Shown here: one piece after another, positions 16,094 through 24,722 of the stretch
Layout of the letters: every line of letters begins with the position of its first letter
Position numbering within the stretch: the stretch's first letter is position 1
NCBI RefSeq assembly: GCF_030056815.1
Contig: NZ_JASHKR010000045.1
Span: 1 to 37,870 of the forward strand
Length of the DNA stretch: 37,870 nt
Direction of reading: 5' to 3'
Source: Rhodococcus sp. IEGM 1379
Lineage (GTDB): Bacteria; Actinomycetota; Actinomycetes; Mycobacteriales; Mycobacteriaceae
The notes under the pieces: model-generated
What the model saw: the letters and a program-made list of their open reading frames with translations, nothing else
Told to the model about the DNA's origin: nothing
Database searches by the model: none
Position numbers and translations under genes: made by a program

Positions 16094-17446
16094 ATGAGTG
16101 TTGACATGATCGACGACGCAGCCGCAGGCATGCTCGCCGGATCCGCAGCCGGACTACGCGGTCGGCTCTGGCAACTGCGCCCCGCAGACCTACGCGAAAT
16201 CGCCATCACCGCCTCCACGGAAATCCTTCGCCTCGAAGCCATTCGCGTGGTCGCCGTCGACGCACTAGCACTCAATCCCGACGAACAAGTACTCTGCTAC
16301 CGCGGTGCCGGACGCTGGCTCGCAGCCAACACCATGCTGCAAATCCCCGCCGGAAACAGAATCGCCGCACTCGGACTGGCACTACGAGCTTTCCCGACTG
16401 TCGCCGCCCAATTCGACGCCGGTGATCTCACCTTCGAACACACCGCCCTCATCGTCACCTTCTGCGAAACACCACCAAAAGGCATGCCGGAGACAGCACT
16501 ACCGCACTGCATCAACACTCTCCTCGCCGCAGCCTCCGGTATCGAAGCCACCACCACCAAACTCCGCTACGCCATCGCCATCCTCGAGCGGATCTTCGAA
16601 TCCGACGACATCCCACCCGGCGAAGACGACGACCGCAACGAACTGCGCATTTCCCCGACCCTGAACGGGAGAGTCGCAATCAAAGGTGATGTCGACTCCC
16701 TGACCGGCGAAATGTTGTTGTCGGCACTCTCAGGTCTGTCGATGCCGACACCGGCCGCAGACGGGACACCGGATGCGCGGTCCGCCGCCAAACGCACCGC
16801 CGACGCCTTCACCGAACTGATCCGCCGCTACCTCGACAACGCTGCCACCGGCGTCGACGGCGGCCAGCGCCCGCACGTGAACGTGCACGTCAACGCCAAA
16901 GACCTGGCCGAACATCGGGAATGCGCCAGCACTCGCGGAAATGCGTCCGATGACGGTGATCCGATTCTCGATTTCGACAACCTCGATAGCCGCGACAATC
17001 TCGACAACCCCGACGTCGGGCATATGCCGTGGCTGGGGCCACTGAGCATCACCCGCACCCACATGTTGGCCTGTGACTGCATGCTCTCCACCGTCCTGCT
17101 CGACGAGAACGGTGCGCCCCTCGACGTCAGCCCACTGAAACGGCTCGTCTCAGCCGCGCAACGGACCGCGTTGATCGCACGAGACAAAGGCTGCGCCTTC
17201 CCCGGCTGCGATTGCGTCCCCGCCTGGACGGACGCACACCACATCAGACCCTGGTCCCAGAACGGGCCGACAGTGATGGACAACCTTGTCCTGCTTTGCC
17301 GTTCCCACCACACCTTGATGCACCGCAAAGCCGGATTCACCGGAAAATGGGAAATCAAAATGGGTTCAGACCACAAACCGTGGTTCATCCCGCCGCCGGC
17401 AATCGACCCGAAGCAGAAACCGCGTCGCTCGACCCAGCGGTGTTAG
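16094..17446 (+). CDS. DUF222 / 13E12-repeat family protein with C-terminal HNH endonuclease domain
   Basis: The 450-residue protein starts at ATG 16094 after a G-rich site; a very long upstream frame is antisense to the AraC gene. Residues about 20-290 are the DUF222 (13E12 repeat) domain (TASTEILRLEAIRVVAVDAL, then AHxx-type helices). The C-terminus has the HNH core: CAFPGCDCVPAWTDAHHIRPW, then DNLVLLCRSHHTLMH, with Cys pairs for metal. Members of this family are multicopy in Corynebacteriales and of unproven function; several are DNA-damage induced. The LexA-type promoter upstream agrees. A 15-bp duplication covers the stop codon. Confidence 0.88.
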   Translation: MSVDMIDDAAAGMLAGSAAGLRGRLWQLRPADLREIAITASTEILRLEAIRVVAVDALALNPDEQVLCYRGAGRWLAANTMLQIPAGNRIAALGLALRAFPTVAAQFDAGDLTFEHTALIVTFCETPPKGMPETALPHCINTLLAAASGIEATTTKLRYAIAILERIFESDDIPPGEDDDRNELRISPTLNGRVAIKGDVDSLTGEMLLSALSGLSMPTPAADGTPDARSAAKRTADAFTELIRRYLDNAATGVDGGQRPHVNVHVNAKDLAEHRECASTRGNASDDGDPILDFDNLDSRDNLDNPDVGHMPWLGPLSITRTHMLACDCMLSTVLLDENGAPLDVSPLKRLVSAAQRTALIARDKGCAFPGCDCVPAWTDAHHIRPWSQNGPTVMDNLVLLCRSHHTLMHRKAGFTGKWEIKMGSDHKPWFIPPPAIDPKQKPRRSTQRC

Positions 17447-17460
17447 ACCCAGCGGCGTTA
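17431..17460. repeat. 15-bp tandem duplication over the HNH stop codon
   Basis: GACCCAGCGGTGTTA (17431-17445) is followed by GACCCAGCGGCGTTA (17446-17460), one base different. The TAG stop at 17444-17446 lies across the join, so the duplication straddles the gene end. Confidence 0.88.
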
Positions 17461-17487
17461 ATGCTGCCGCACAACAACATACGCGTC

Positions 17488-17523
17488 AGGCTCTATACCG
17501 GAAATACCTCCGGTACAGAGCCT
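17488..17523. terminator. Hairpin between convergent HNH and ltp2 genes
   Basis: Arms 17488-17502 and 17509-17523 (AGGCTCTATACCGGA and TCCGGTACAGAGCCT) pair over 15 bp with one wobble or mismatch and a 6-base loop. It lies midway between two convergent stop codons, 30-42 bp from each. No long T-run, but stem strength and position support a shared terminator. Confidence 0.75.
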
Positions 17524-17552
17524 GCACGTCGTAAAGTCTCGCTCCGCAAATA

Positions 17553-18740
17553 TTATCGAGTGAGAACCAGCCCCGAGGTCGGCACACCCGTACCCGCTGT
17601 GACCAATACGTTTTCGACAGCGTCAACCTGATTGACAGAAGTTCCACGGATCTGACGGACACCCTCGGCGATACCATTCATGCCGTGAATGTAAGCCTCA
17701 CCAAGTTGCCCACCGTGAGTATTGATCGGGAGTTTTCCGCCGAGTTCGATTGCGCCACCGGCAATGAAGTCCTTGGCTTCACCCCGGCCACAGAAGCCGA
17801 GTTCCTCGAGCTGCATCAGCACAAAGGGTGTGAAGTGATCGTAGAGAACCGCTGTCTGCATGTCCGAGGGTTGCAGACCACTCTGCGACCAGAGCTGATC
17901 TCCCACCAGTCCCATTTCCGGGAGTCCGGTCAGTCCGTCGCGGTAGTAACTGGTCATGATGTATTGATCTGCCCCACTACCCTGGGCTGCGGCCGCAATG
18001 ATGGCAGGGGTGTTCTTCAGATCCTTGGCTCGCTCGGCCGAGGTGACAACAATCGCAATTCCGCCGTCGGATTCCTGACAGCAGTCCAACAGATGCAGCG
18101 GCTCAGCGATGAAGCGTGAATTCTGGTGATCTTCCAGAGTGATCGGCTTACCGTAGAAGAATGCCTTGGGGTTTGTGGCCGCATGCTTACGGTCGGCAAC
18201 GGCAACCCTGCCGAAATCCTCACTGGATGCGCCGTAGACGTGCATGTAGCGCTGCGCGACCATCGCGACAAACGAAGCGGGGGTGCCCAGGCCGTGCGGA
18301 TAGGAGAACGCGTTGTCCGTTCCCGATGAATTGACCTGTGCCACAAGCCCTGAATTCACCTGACCGAACCGTGCACCGGAGCGTTCATTGAACGCACGGT
18401 AGGCAACTACGACGTCGGCGACACCGGTCGCTACTGCCATGGCGGCCTGTTGGATGGTGGCCGCGGCCGCTCCACCGCCGTAGTGAATGCGGCTGAAGAA
18501 CTTGAGATTCGGGATACCCACCGAACGTGCAACTGCCACTTCAGTGTTGGTGTCCATGGTGAAGGATGTCAGGCCGTCGACATCGGAGGGCTTCAACCCA
18601 GCGTCGTCCAGGGCTGCCTGGACAGCCTCGGCAGCCAACCGAAGTTCACTGCGCCCCGACTCTTTCGAGAAATCCGTTGCCCCGATACCGACGATTGCGG
18701 CTTTCCCGGAGAGAGTCGCTTTCCCGGACAGTGCGCTCAT
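17553..18740 (-). CDS. ltp2: Ltp2-type steroid retro-aldolase (thiolase-like lipid-transfer protein)
   Basis: The 395-residue SCP2-thiolase-like protein has AAIVGIGATDF at its start, SRIHYGGGAAAATIQQA in place of the thiolase Cys loop, YDHFTPFVL, and INTHGGQLGEAYIHGMN near the end. The thiolase nucleophilic Cys is absent, as in Ltp2 aldolases. Ltp2 with the DUF35 half of ChsH2 cleaves the 17-hydroxy C22-CoA steroid to a C17-ketone plus propionyl-CoA, the last side-chain step. Its ATG overlaps the chsH1 stop by 4 bp and ends the KstR-controlled operon. The N-terminus carries ALSGKA-TLSGKA, a six-residue repeat from an 18-bp duplication. Confidence 0.9.
   Translation of the reverse strand: MSALSGKATLSGKAAIVGIGATDFSKESGRSELRLAAEAVQAALDDAGLKPSDVDGLTSFTMDTNTEVAVARSVGIPNLKFFSRIHYGGGAAAATIQQAAMAVATGVADVVVAYRAFNERSGARFGQVNSGLVAQVNSSGTDNAFSYPHGLGTPASFVAMVAQRYMHVYGASSEDFGRVAVADRKHAATNPKAFFYGKPITLEDHQNSRFIAEPLHLLDCCQESDGGIAIVVTSAERAKDLKNTPAIIAAAAQGSGADQYIMTSYYRDGLTGLPEMGLVGDQLWSQSGLQPSDMQTAVLYDHFTPFVLMQLEELGFCGRGEAKDFIAGGAIELGGKLPINTHGGQLGEAYIHGMNGIAEGVRQIRGTSVNQVDAVENVLVTAGTGVPTSGLVLTR
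18700..18735. repeat. 18-bp in-frame duplication at the ltp2 N-terminus
   Basis: GCTTTCCCGGAGAGAGTC (18700-18717) is followed by GCTTTCCCGGACAGTGCG (18718-18735). The first 11 bases are identical and the rest have diverged. It encodes LSGKA twice within the first 13 residues of Ltp2, just before the conserved thiolase-fold start. Confidence 0.8.
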
Positions 18741-19153
18741 TCGACATCTCCTGAAGTGGTGAAAGTCAGCGTGACCTGTGCGGTGACGTGATCACCCAAA
18801 CTGTTCTTGCCGACAACAGCAACCGCAACGAGTCCATCGTCGTGGGAGGTAACTGTGCCGCGCAGTGTCAGTGTGTCGTACGCGTACCAGGGCGCCCCGA
18901 GTCGCAGTTTGATCGAGGTGATCAATGCTCGCGGGCCCGCCCAGTCGGTGACAAAGCGCTGGACCAATCCCGTGTCGGTCAGGATGTTGACGAAGATGTC
19001 CTTGGACCCACGTTGCTGCGCGAGGTCACGATCATGGTGAACATCTTGGAAGTCGCGAGTCGCCAAGGCCGTTGACACGATGAAAGTAGGGCTACCGTGA
19101 ATTGAGAGTTCTGGAAGCTGCTCTCCCACAGCAATATCTGTTACCAATGTCAT
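18737..19153 (-). CDS. chsH1: ChsH1-type MaoC-like enoyl-CoA hydratase subunit
   Basis: The 138-residue hotdog protein starts at ATG 19153, overlapping the chsH2 stop by 4 bp (ATGA); a longer frame to 19246 only reads the antisense of a repeat. The (R)-hydratase motif is present as RDFQDVHHDRDLA with the catalytic Asp and His. In M. tuberculosis ChsH1 joins ChsH2 in an alpha2beta2 hydratase that adds water to the C22-CoA steroid enoyl intermediate. Length agrees with Rv3541c (about 129). Fourth gene after chsE1 in the KstR-controlled set. Confidence 0.9.
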   Translation of the reverse strand: MTLVTDIAVGEQLPELSIHGSPTFIVSTALATRDFQDVHHDRDLAQQRGSKDIFVNILTDTGLVQRFVTDWAGPRALITSIKLRLGAPWYAYDTLTLRGTVTSHDDGLVAVAVVGKNSLGDHVTAQVTLTFTTSGDVE

Positions 19154-20223
19154 CGCGTTGCCTCCTGCTGTGACATCGAAAGGTGTGACATCGAAAGGTG
19201 TGACACCGACAGCTGTGACACCGGCTGCCAGGCATACAAAGTCCACGGGGTCCCACCAGTCTCGTCGTCACCGGGGAAGTCCAAATAGATTGCCTCGACG
19301 TCCATTCCGATCGAAACGTCGGCCGGATCCACGCCGCGTAGTTCGCCGAGCATCCTCACGCCCTCCGGCAATTCGACCAAGGCAACAACGAAGGGCAACG
19401 ATCGACCCGGAACCTTGGGGGCGTGGTGAACGACAAAACTGAAGACCTTGCCCCGCCCGGACGCGACCAGGTAGTCGGTCTGCTCCGCTTTGTCCTTCCA
19501 GATTGTGGGCACCGGCGGGTGCTGCACGGAGCTGATATGCCCGGACGCGTCGGGGCGCAGTTGGATACGAAGCTCGTGCGCTGCAACACCGTCCCAGAAG
19601 AACTGCGTGTCGAGAGATGGTGTGGGGCGCAGCATTCGAGAAGCATCAAGATCTTCGGGAACACCCGAAGATGCCTGTTCTGTAGTAGACACTTCACTGA
19701 CCGGCGGCGCGAACTTCAGAATCCGGAACATCATCTCGGATACCAACTCGTCGCCGACATGCCAGGAGCTTCGGGTAGTGAAGAACCAACCTTCACCGAG
19801 ACCTGTCTTCTTCGGCCCCACAACATCTTCGAGCACCGAAGAGATAATGACCTCTTCACCGGGCTTCAGATAACGATGGTAAGTCTGGTCGCAATTGGTC
19901 GCGACTACCGAGGTGAATCCGGCCTCGTCGAGGATGTCCGTCATGCGGCCCAGTGGATCGTCGGCTTCCCGCTTTGCGCCCAAGCCTCGCATCGTCCACA
20001 CCTGGGCCATGGCCGGCGGTGCAACCAGTCCGCCGTGTCCTGCAGCGCAAGCGGCTGATTCGTCGACATAGATCGGGTTCTCGTCGCCGATAGCTTCGAC
20101 CCAGTTCAGGATCATCGGCATGTTCACGGGGTCACGGCCGGTGCGAGGTGCACTGGGTCCGTCGGCGCGAACTTTCTCTGCTGCAGTAAGAATGGGATCA
20201 GCAGTAAGAATGGGATCTGACAT
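19150..20223 (-). CDS. chsH2: ChsH2-type hydratase subunit fused to a DUF35 domain
   Basis: The 357-residue protein has an N-terminal MaoC-like hotdog (WVEAIGDENPIYVDESAA, with no catalytic His at the usual site) and, from about residue 200, a DUF35 OB-fold domain (FFWDGVAAHELRIQLRPDA, then LVASGRGKVFSFVVHHAP). ChsH1 supplies the hydratase catalytic pair, while the DUF35 half docks Ltp2 for the retro-aldol step. It is longer than Rv3542c (about 311), partly because both ends carry repeats: DPILTA twice at the start and LSVS/HLSMS units at the end. It follows chsE2 with a 9-bp gap. Confidence 0.9.
   Translation of the reverse strand: MSDPILTADPILTAAEKVRADGPSAPRTGRDPVNMPMILNWVEAIGDENPIYVDESAACAAGHGGLVAPPAMAQVWTMRGLGAKREADDPLGRMTDILDEAGFTSVVATNCDQTYHRYLKPGEEVIISSVLEDVVGPKKTGLGEGWFFTTRSSWHVGDELVSEMMFRILKFAPPVSEVSTTEQASSGVPEDLDASRMLRPTPSLDTQFFWDGVAAHELRIQLRPDASGHISSVQHPPVPTIWKDKAEQTDYLVASGRGKVFSFVVHHAPKVPGRSLPFVVALVELPEGVRMLGELRGVDPADVSIGMDVEAIYLDFPGDDETGGTPWTLYAWQPVSQLSVSHLSMSHLSMSQQEATR
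19169..19228. repeat. 15-bp tandem repeat x4 at the chsH2 3' end
   Basis: Units begin at 19169, 19184, 19199 and 19214. The first two are identical (TGTGACATCGAAAGG); the third and fourth diverge progressively (TGTGACACCG core). In chsH2 they encode a tail of LSVS/HLSMS five-residue units. The array starts 16 bp from the chsH1 start codon on the opposite side of the ATGA overlap. The gradient of identity suggests recent expansion at one end. Confidence 0.9.
20183..20218. repeat. 18-bp in-frame duplication at the chsH2 start
   Basis: GCAGTAAGAATGGGATCA (20183-20200) and the copy ending CT (20201-20218) differ in one base. They encode DPILTA twice, directly after Met-Ser of ChsH2. Confidence 0.9.
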
Positions 20224-20232
20224 GAGAAATTC

Positions 20233-21384
20233 CTATCTCGGAACTCGAGGTAGCTTCAGTCCTGCCGTGGCGATCAGTTCGCGCATCACTTCGTTGACTC
20301 CGCCACCGAAGGTGATCACCAGATTACGTTTGACCTGCATGTCCAACCACTCCATAAGATCAGCTGTTTCCGGATCCAGAGGGTTGCCGTATCGACCGAC
20401 AACTTCCTCGGCCAGGCGACCTACTCGCTGTATGCGCTCAGTGGCAAAAACTTTGGTCGCGGACGCGTCGGCGATGTCCACCGAATCCGAATCACTCGAC
20501 GCCACCTGCCAGTTGAGAAGTTCGTTGAGTCGGTACATCGCGTGGATCTCTCCCAGAGTGCGACGAACATCCGAGTGCTCGAGTAGGTTTTCGCGACGAG
20601 CCCAGTCGAAGACGTGATCGTAGATGCCCCCGACGCGGCCGGCCGGCCCGAGCATGACGCGCTCGTGGTTGAGCTGCGTGGTAATCAGGCTCCAGCCCCG
20701 ATTCTCCTCGCCCACAAGCATGTTCGCTTTCACTCGAACGTCTTCGTAGTACGTCGCGTTGACGTGATGCGCACCGTCACAGGTGATAATGGGTGTCCAG
20801 GTGTAACCGGGATCCGTGGTGTCCATGATCAGGATGGAAATACCCCGGTGACGTGAGTCTGCCGATCCGGTTCGCACGGCCAGCCAGACGTAGTCCGCAT
20901 CGTGTCCACCGGTGGTGAAGATCTTCTGCCCATTGACGATGTACTCGTCGCCGCTGCGGACAGCACCCGTTCGGAGTGCCGCCAGATCGGTTCCGGCCTC
21001 CGGTTCCGTGTAGCCGATCGCAAAGTGCACTTCGCCCGCCAGGATTGCCGGGAGGAACTTCTGCTTCTGCTCCTCACTGCCGTACTTCTGCAACGTGGGA
21101 CCGACGGTCTGCAGAGTGACAGAGGGCAATGGGACATCAGCTCGCACAGCCTCGTTGACGAAGATCTGCTGCTCTACCTCGCCGAAACCGCGTCCGCCGT
21201 ACTCGACGGGCCAACCGACACCGAGCCAACCATCCTTGCCCATGCGTCGGATCACTTCGCGGTATGTCGGGCCGTGGCGCTCGACGCGCATGATCTTTGC
21301 CTCTTCGGGCGAGATCAGGGTGGAGAAATAGCGTCGAAGTTCAGCTTGTAGTGCACGCTGACTGTCGGTCAGATCGATGAACAC
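20233..21384 (-). CDS. chsE2: ChsE2 (FadE29-type) acyl-CoA dehydrogenase subunit
   Basis: The 383-residue acyl-CoA dehydrogenase has the FAD/substrate signature GYTEPEAGTDLAALRTGAV and ends GGGVNEVMRELIATAGLKLPR. Length is close to FadE29 (387). With ChsE1 it forms the unusual alpha2beta2 dehydrogenase that oxidises 3-oxo-pregnene-carboxyl-CoA. Its ATG overlaps the chsE1 stop region by 16 bp, so the two subunits are likely translated together. It is cytoplasmic and within the operon controlled by the KstR box at 22433. Confidence 0.9.
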   Translation of the reverse strand: MFIDLTDSQRALQAELRRYFSTLISPEEAKIMRVERHGPTYREVIRRMGKDGWLGVGWPVEYGGRGFGEVEQQIFVNEAVRADVPLPSVTLQTVGPTLQKYGSEEQKQKFLPAILAGEVHFAIGYTEPEAGTDLAALRTGAVRSGDEYIVNGQKIFTTGGHDADYVWLAVRTGSADSRHRGISILIMDTTDPGYTWTPIITCDGAHHVNATYYEDVRVKANMLVGEENRGWSLITTQLNHERVMLGPAGRVGGIYDHVFDWARRENLLEHSDVRRTLGEIHAMYRLNELLNWQVASSDSDSVDIADASATKVFATERIQRVGRLAEEVVGRYGNPLDPETADLMEWLDMQVKRNLVITFGGGVNEVMRELIATAGLKLPRVPR

Positions 21385-22409
21385 CGGGCCCCCACGAGGT
21401 CGAGTCGCTGCGAAGCGCCACCGAGCAGGCGCGCCAAGTCTTTTGCCGTCGAGTAGTAACGATGAAGCGGATAGGTGGCATCGACTCCCAGACCTCCGTG
21501 CAGGTGATGAAGCACCTGCATCGTGGCGGGGACTTCCTGCGCTATCCAGTAGGCCATCACATCCAGATCGGACTGTGCTTCAAGGCCTTCCGATACACGC
21601 CATGATGCCGACAGTGATGCGACATGCAGCGTCCGGGAGGTCACGTAGGCGTCGGCGATCTGTTGCGCGACAGCCTGGAATGTTGCCAGCGGCTTACCGA
21701 ACTGCTCACGGGATCCGATATGAGCAGCTGTGAGATCCACTGCCCCGGAAACCAATCCGTCGACAACGCTGCCGATACTCGCCGTCGCGATGCGGTACAG
21801 GGTCTGCACAGATTCTGAGCCGGCGCCGAGTAGCTCACCGACTACGTCGTCGAGAACTATCCCGAATTCGGGGCTACCCGACGAACTCGGTGTCCGAGTG
21901 AGCGTCACACCAGCCGCGCTGGGGTCGATCAGTACGACTCCCGCGTCGGTCGGTACCAGCACACGGTGGGCACTCTCGGCGAAAGGTACGGCGAGCAGTG
22001 TCCCGCTGACGCGGTACCAGTCACCCGACTGCTGCGCGGTGACGGACGGATGCTCGGGGAACTGCGCTCCCGGCTGCGACAGAGCGGCCGTGAAGACTCG
22101 TCCCGCTGCGACACCGGCCAGGAGTTCGTCCTGCTGGGCATCGCTACCGAGCGCGACGATGGGCAGCACGCCGAAGCCGAGTGTGGCCAGCGCCGGAATC
22201 GGGGCGGCTGCCCGGCCGACCTCGGTGAGCAAAGCGCCCACGTCTGTGACGGACAGGCCCTCGCCGCCGAGTCGTTCCGGCAGCGCCAAGGTGAGCAGGT
22301 CCGCTTCCGCGAAAGCTGTCCACAGGGCATCCGGCTGAAGTTCGCGGGCCAGAAGCGCGGTAGCCACCTCGGCTACCGCGTCCTGGGTTTCATCTCTGGT
22401 GAAGTCCAC
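21369..22409 (-). CDS. chsE1: ChsE1 (FadE28-type) acyl-CoA dehydrogenase subunit
   Basis: The start chosen is GTG 22409 (VDFTRDETQDAVAEVA), giving 346 residues, near FadE28's 339; the longer frame to 22562 runs over the KstR operator and into fadE34. The sequence is a divergent acyl-CoA dehydrogenase (LALPERLGGEGLSVTDVG, then HIGSREQFGKPLATFQAVAQ, then HLHGGLGVDATYPLHRYY). It lacks the full FAD signature of ChsE2, as expected for the partner subunit. It is the first gene after its own KstR box and a TATAAA -10-like element. Confidence 0.9.
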   Translation of the reverse strand: MDFTRDETQDAVAEVATALLARELQPDALWTAFAEADLLTLALPERLGGEGLSVTDVGALLTEVGRAAAPIPALATLGFGVLPIVALGSDAQQDELLAGVAAGRVFTAALSQPGAQFPEHPSVTAQQSGDWYRVSGTLLAVPFAESAHRVLVPTDAGVVLIDPSAAGVTLTRTPSSSGSPEFGIVLDDVVGELLGAGSESVQTLYRIATASIGSVVDGLVSGAVDLTAAHIGSREQFGKPLATFQAVAQQIADAYVTSRTLHVASLSASWRVSEGLEAQSDLDVMAYWIAQEVPATMQVLHHLHGGLGVDATYPLHRYYSTAKDLARLLGGASQRLDLVGARCSSI

Positions 22410-22432
22410 GCTGGCAATCCCGTCTTCTTTTA

Positions 22433-22446
22433 TAGAACGTGTTCTA
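22433..22446 (-). promoter_or_regulatory. KstR operator upstream of chsE1
   Basis: TAGAAC-GT-GTTCTA is a perfect-arm match to the KstR binding motif. It lies 24 bp upstream of the chsE1 GTG and within the 71 bp that separate chsE1 from fadE34. On the minus strand TATAAA (22428-22433) overlaps its edge and could be the -10, so bound KstR would block initiation. It makes chsE1-ltp2 independently controllable from fadE34. Confidence 0.92.
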
Positions 22447-22480
22447 GTTGTATCACCAACGTGGACATTTTTACAGACCT

Positions 22481-24628
22481 CTAGTCGCGCGGAAGTCCCA
22501 GAATTCGTTCTGCCGCGACCGTCAACAGAATCTGCGTCGTTCCGCCCGCGATAGACAGGCACCGTGTGTTGAGGAACTCACGCGACAACGGGCCCTCGAC
22601 GCAACCCGCGGGCCCACCCAACTCCATCGCGAACTCCGCGACATTCTGACGCTGCCGCACGCCGACCAGTTTGCGAACGCTCGACGCCGGACCCGGGTCC
22701 TGGCCGTCCAACTGCCGCAGAGTGGTTCGGAGTTCCAGCAATGAACCGACCATTGCGGTACCGATGAAACCACCCAACTTGTCGGCTACTACCGGATCGG
22801 GATCACCCGCCAGTTCGAGCAGTTCCTCCATCGCACCACCGAGCGAGGAACCGCCACTCATCGCGACCCGTTCGTTGGCCAGCGTAGTTCTGGCCAGCTT
22901 CCAGCCACCACCCAACTGTCCGACGACACAGTCGTCCGGCACGAACACGTCGTCGAGGAACACCTCGTTGAACAGCGCATCGCCGGTGATTTCCCGCAGT
23001 GGCGAGATCCTGATTCCGGGAGTCTTCATGTCGAGCAGGAAGTACGTGATGCCCTTGTGCTTCGGAGCATCGCGATCGGTACGTGCCAAGCAGATGGCCC
23101 AATCAGCTTCACGGGCAAGTGAAGTCCAGACCTTCTGTCCGTTCAGCTTCCATCCGCCGTCGACCTTGTCGGCCGTGGTACGCAACGCGGCGAGGTCGGA
23201 TCCGGCTCCCGGCTCACTGAAGAGCTGGCACCACGTAATGTCGCCCTTCAGAGTCGGAACCGCGAAACGTTCGATCTGCTCGGCACTTCCGTGCTCGAGA
23301 ATTGTCGGAACGGCCCACCACCCGATGACCAGATCCGGTCGACCGATGCCGACGGCCGCCAACTCTTCCTCGATCAGAATCTGCTGGGCAGCCTTGGCGC
23401 CCTTTCCGTACGGTGCCGGCCAGTGCGGTGCAAGATATCCCGACTCCGCCAGAGCGCTACGTTGCTCCGACTCCGGCAGTGCAACGAGTTGCGCTACCTC
23501 ACTGCGAATTTCGGACCGCTCGGATTCCAGCTCGCTGAGGTCGATCTGAAGGTGACGACGCGAACCACCGAGAGTCAGTTCCGCAACGCGTGCCCGCCAG
23601 CGAGACGATCCACCCAGAACCTGCCGCAGCGAGAGCGCGCGGCGAAGGTAGAAGTGCGCCTCGTGTTCCCAGGTGAAGCCGATGCCGCCGAGCACCTGGA
23701 TGCAGTCCTTGGCAGTGTCGACAGCAGCATCAAGGGAGACCGCAGCGGCTACAGCCGCGGCGATCGGAAGTTCGTCGCCCGACTCCGCTGCTACTGCGGC
23801 ATCCCAGGCAACAGCACCGGCATTCTCGACGCGGCACAGCATCTCGGCGCAGATATGTTTGATCGCCTGGAACGAACCGATCGGTTTTCCGAACTGCTCA
23901 CGAATCTTCGCGTATTCCACCGCCGTTCGCAGGCACCAGGCAGCGATGCCGGCAGCCTCTGCCGAAGCGAGAACGGCCGCGAGATCAGACACCGATCCCG
24001 GAGCAACGTCGTCCAGGATCCGATCAGCTTCGACCACAACGTGATCGAAGGACACGCCTGCCAGCGGACGTGACTTATCGATCGTGTCCGTAGCGGCATA
24101 TGTCACACCGCTCGAGTCTCCGTCCACGAGAACCCACACGATTTCGGTGCCGTCATCGGCGGACACCAGTACCGATACGCCGGTATCCCCACCCCAGGCG
24201 AAGCCGCCGTCTCCATGAAGTTCAAGCCCTCCCGAATCGGTTCGGGTGGCGGTTACCGGCTTGCCATCCAGTACGACAGCGCAGGGGATTTCACCGTCGG
24301 CAAGTGCCTCGGACCAGCGTTTAGCCGCCGGCGACGAGCTTCGTCCCACTACCAACGCAGCCAAAGCTGTTGTGAGAACAGGGCCCGGCACAAGTTCAAT
24401 TGCAGCCTGCTCGAGCATCGCTGAAAGATCAACGATTTCAGCTCCGGCGCCACCTACGGCCTCTGGGACCGCGACGGAAAAAATGCCCAGCGCAGCGAAG
24501 GCCGACCAGTTCTCCCGCCACGAATTTGCTGGTCCGACGCGTACCATGTTCATCGGCGTGGTCGACCGTGCCCATGCCTCGATCGACTCCTGGACTGCTC
24601 GCTGCTCATCGGTCATGGCGATTGTCAC
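22481..24628 (-). CDS. fadE34: FadE34/ChsE3-type double-domain acyl-CoA dehydrogenase
   Basis: About 715 residues from GTG 24628 (VTIAMTDEQ, GGGAA upstream; 24616 ATG and 24658 GTG are alternatives), matching the 711 of FadE34. Two acyl-CoA dehydrogenase modules are fused. The first (to about 345) contains KIREQFGKPIGSFQAIKH and CIQVLGGIGFTWEHEAHFYLRRA; the second contains FSEPGAGSDLAALRTTA and GGTTQILLTVAAERILGL. Only the second has the complete FAD-binding signature. ChsE3 acts on shortened steroid side-chain CoA esters. The gene is divergent from kstR and shares its operator. Confidence 0.9.
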   Translation of the reverse strand: MTIAMTDEQRAVQESIEAWARSTTPMNMVRVGPANSWRENWSAFAALGIFSVAVPEAVGGAGAEIVDLSAMLEQAAIELVPGPVLTTALAALVVGRSSSPAAKRWSEALADGEIPCAVVLDGKPVTATRTDSGGLELHGDGGFAWGGDTGVSVLVSADDGTEIVWVLVDGDSSGVTYAATDTIDKSRPLAGVSFDHVVVEADRILDDVAPGSVSDLAAVLASAEAAGIAAWCLRTAVEYAKIREQFGKPIGSFQAIKHICAEMLCRVENAGAVAWDAAVAAESGDELPIAAAVAAAVSLDAAVDTAKDCIQVLGGIGFTWEHEAHFYLRRALSLRQVLGGSSRWRARVAELTLGGSRRHLQIDLSELESERSEIRSEVAQLVALPESEQRSALAESGYLAPHWPAPYGKGAKAAQQILIEEELAAVGIGRPDLVIGWWAVPTILEHGSAEQIERFAVPTLKGDITWCQLFSEPGAGSDLAALRTTADKVDGGWKLNGQKVWTSLAREADWAICLARTDRDAPKHKGITYFLLDMKTPGIRISPLREITGDALFNEVFLDDVFVPDDCVVGQLGGGWKLARTTLANERVAMSGGSSLGGAMEELLELAGDPDPVVADKLGGFIGTAMVGSLLELRTTLRQLDGQDPGPASSVRKLVGVRQRQNVAEFAMELGGPAGCVEGPLSREFLNTRCLSIAGGTTQILLTVAAERILGLPRD

Positions 24629-24665
24629 AACTGGTTCCCGCCTCTCGATTAGTGACACAATTGTA

Positions 24666-24679
24666 TAGAACGTGTTCTA
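24666..24679. promoter_or_regulatory. KstR operator between kstR and fadE34
   Basis: TAGAAC-GT-GTTCTA is identical to the site at 22433 and lies 43 bp before the kstR ATG and 37 bp before the fadE34 start. TAATAT (24678-24683) at its right edge and TACAAT on the minus strand (24660-24665) at its left edge look like -10 elements, so one site can repress both directions. Autoregulation of kstR is known in related bacteria. Confidence 0.93.
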
Positions 24680-24722
24680 ATATGAGACCTGGCCATGAGT
24701 CAAGGCGCGAAGGAAATTGTCG

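Noticed and set aside
24666..24679. LexA box reading of the KstR sites
   Set aside because: The half-sites are TAGAAC/GTTCTA with a 2-bp centre, not TCGAAC-N4-GTTCGA; the context is sterol genes and kstR.
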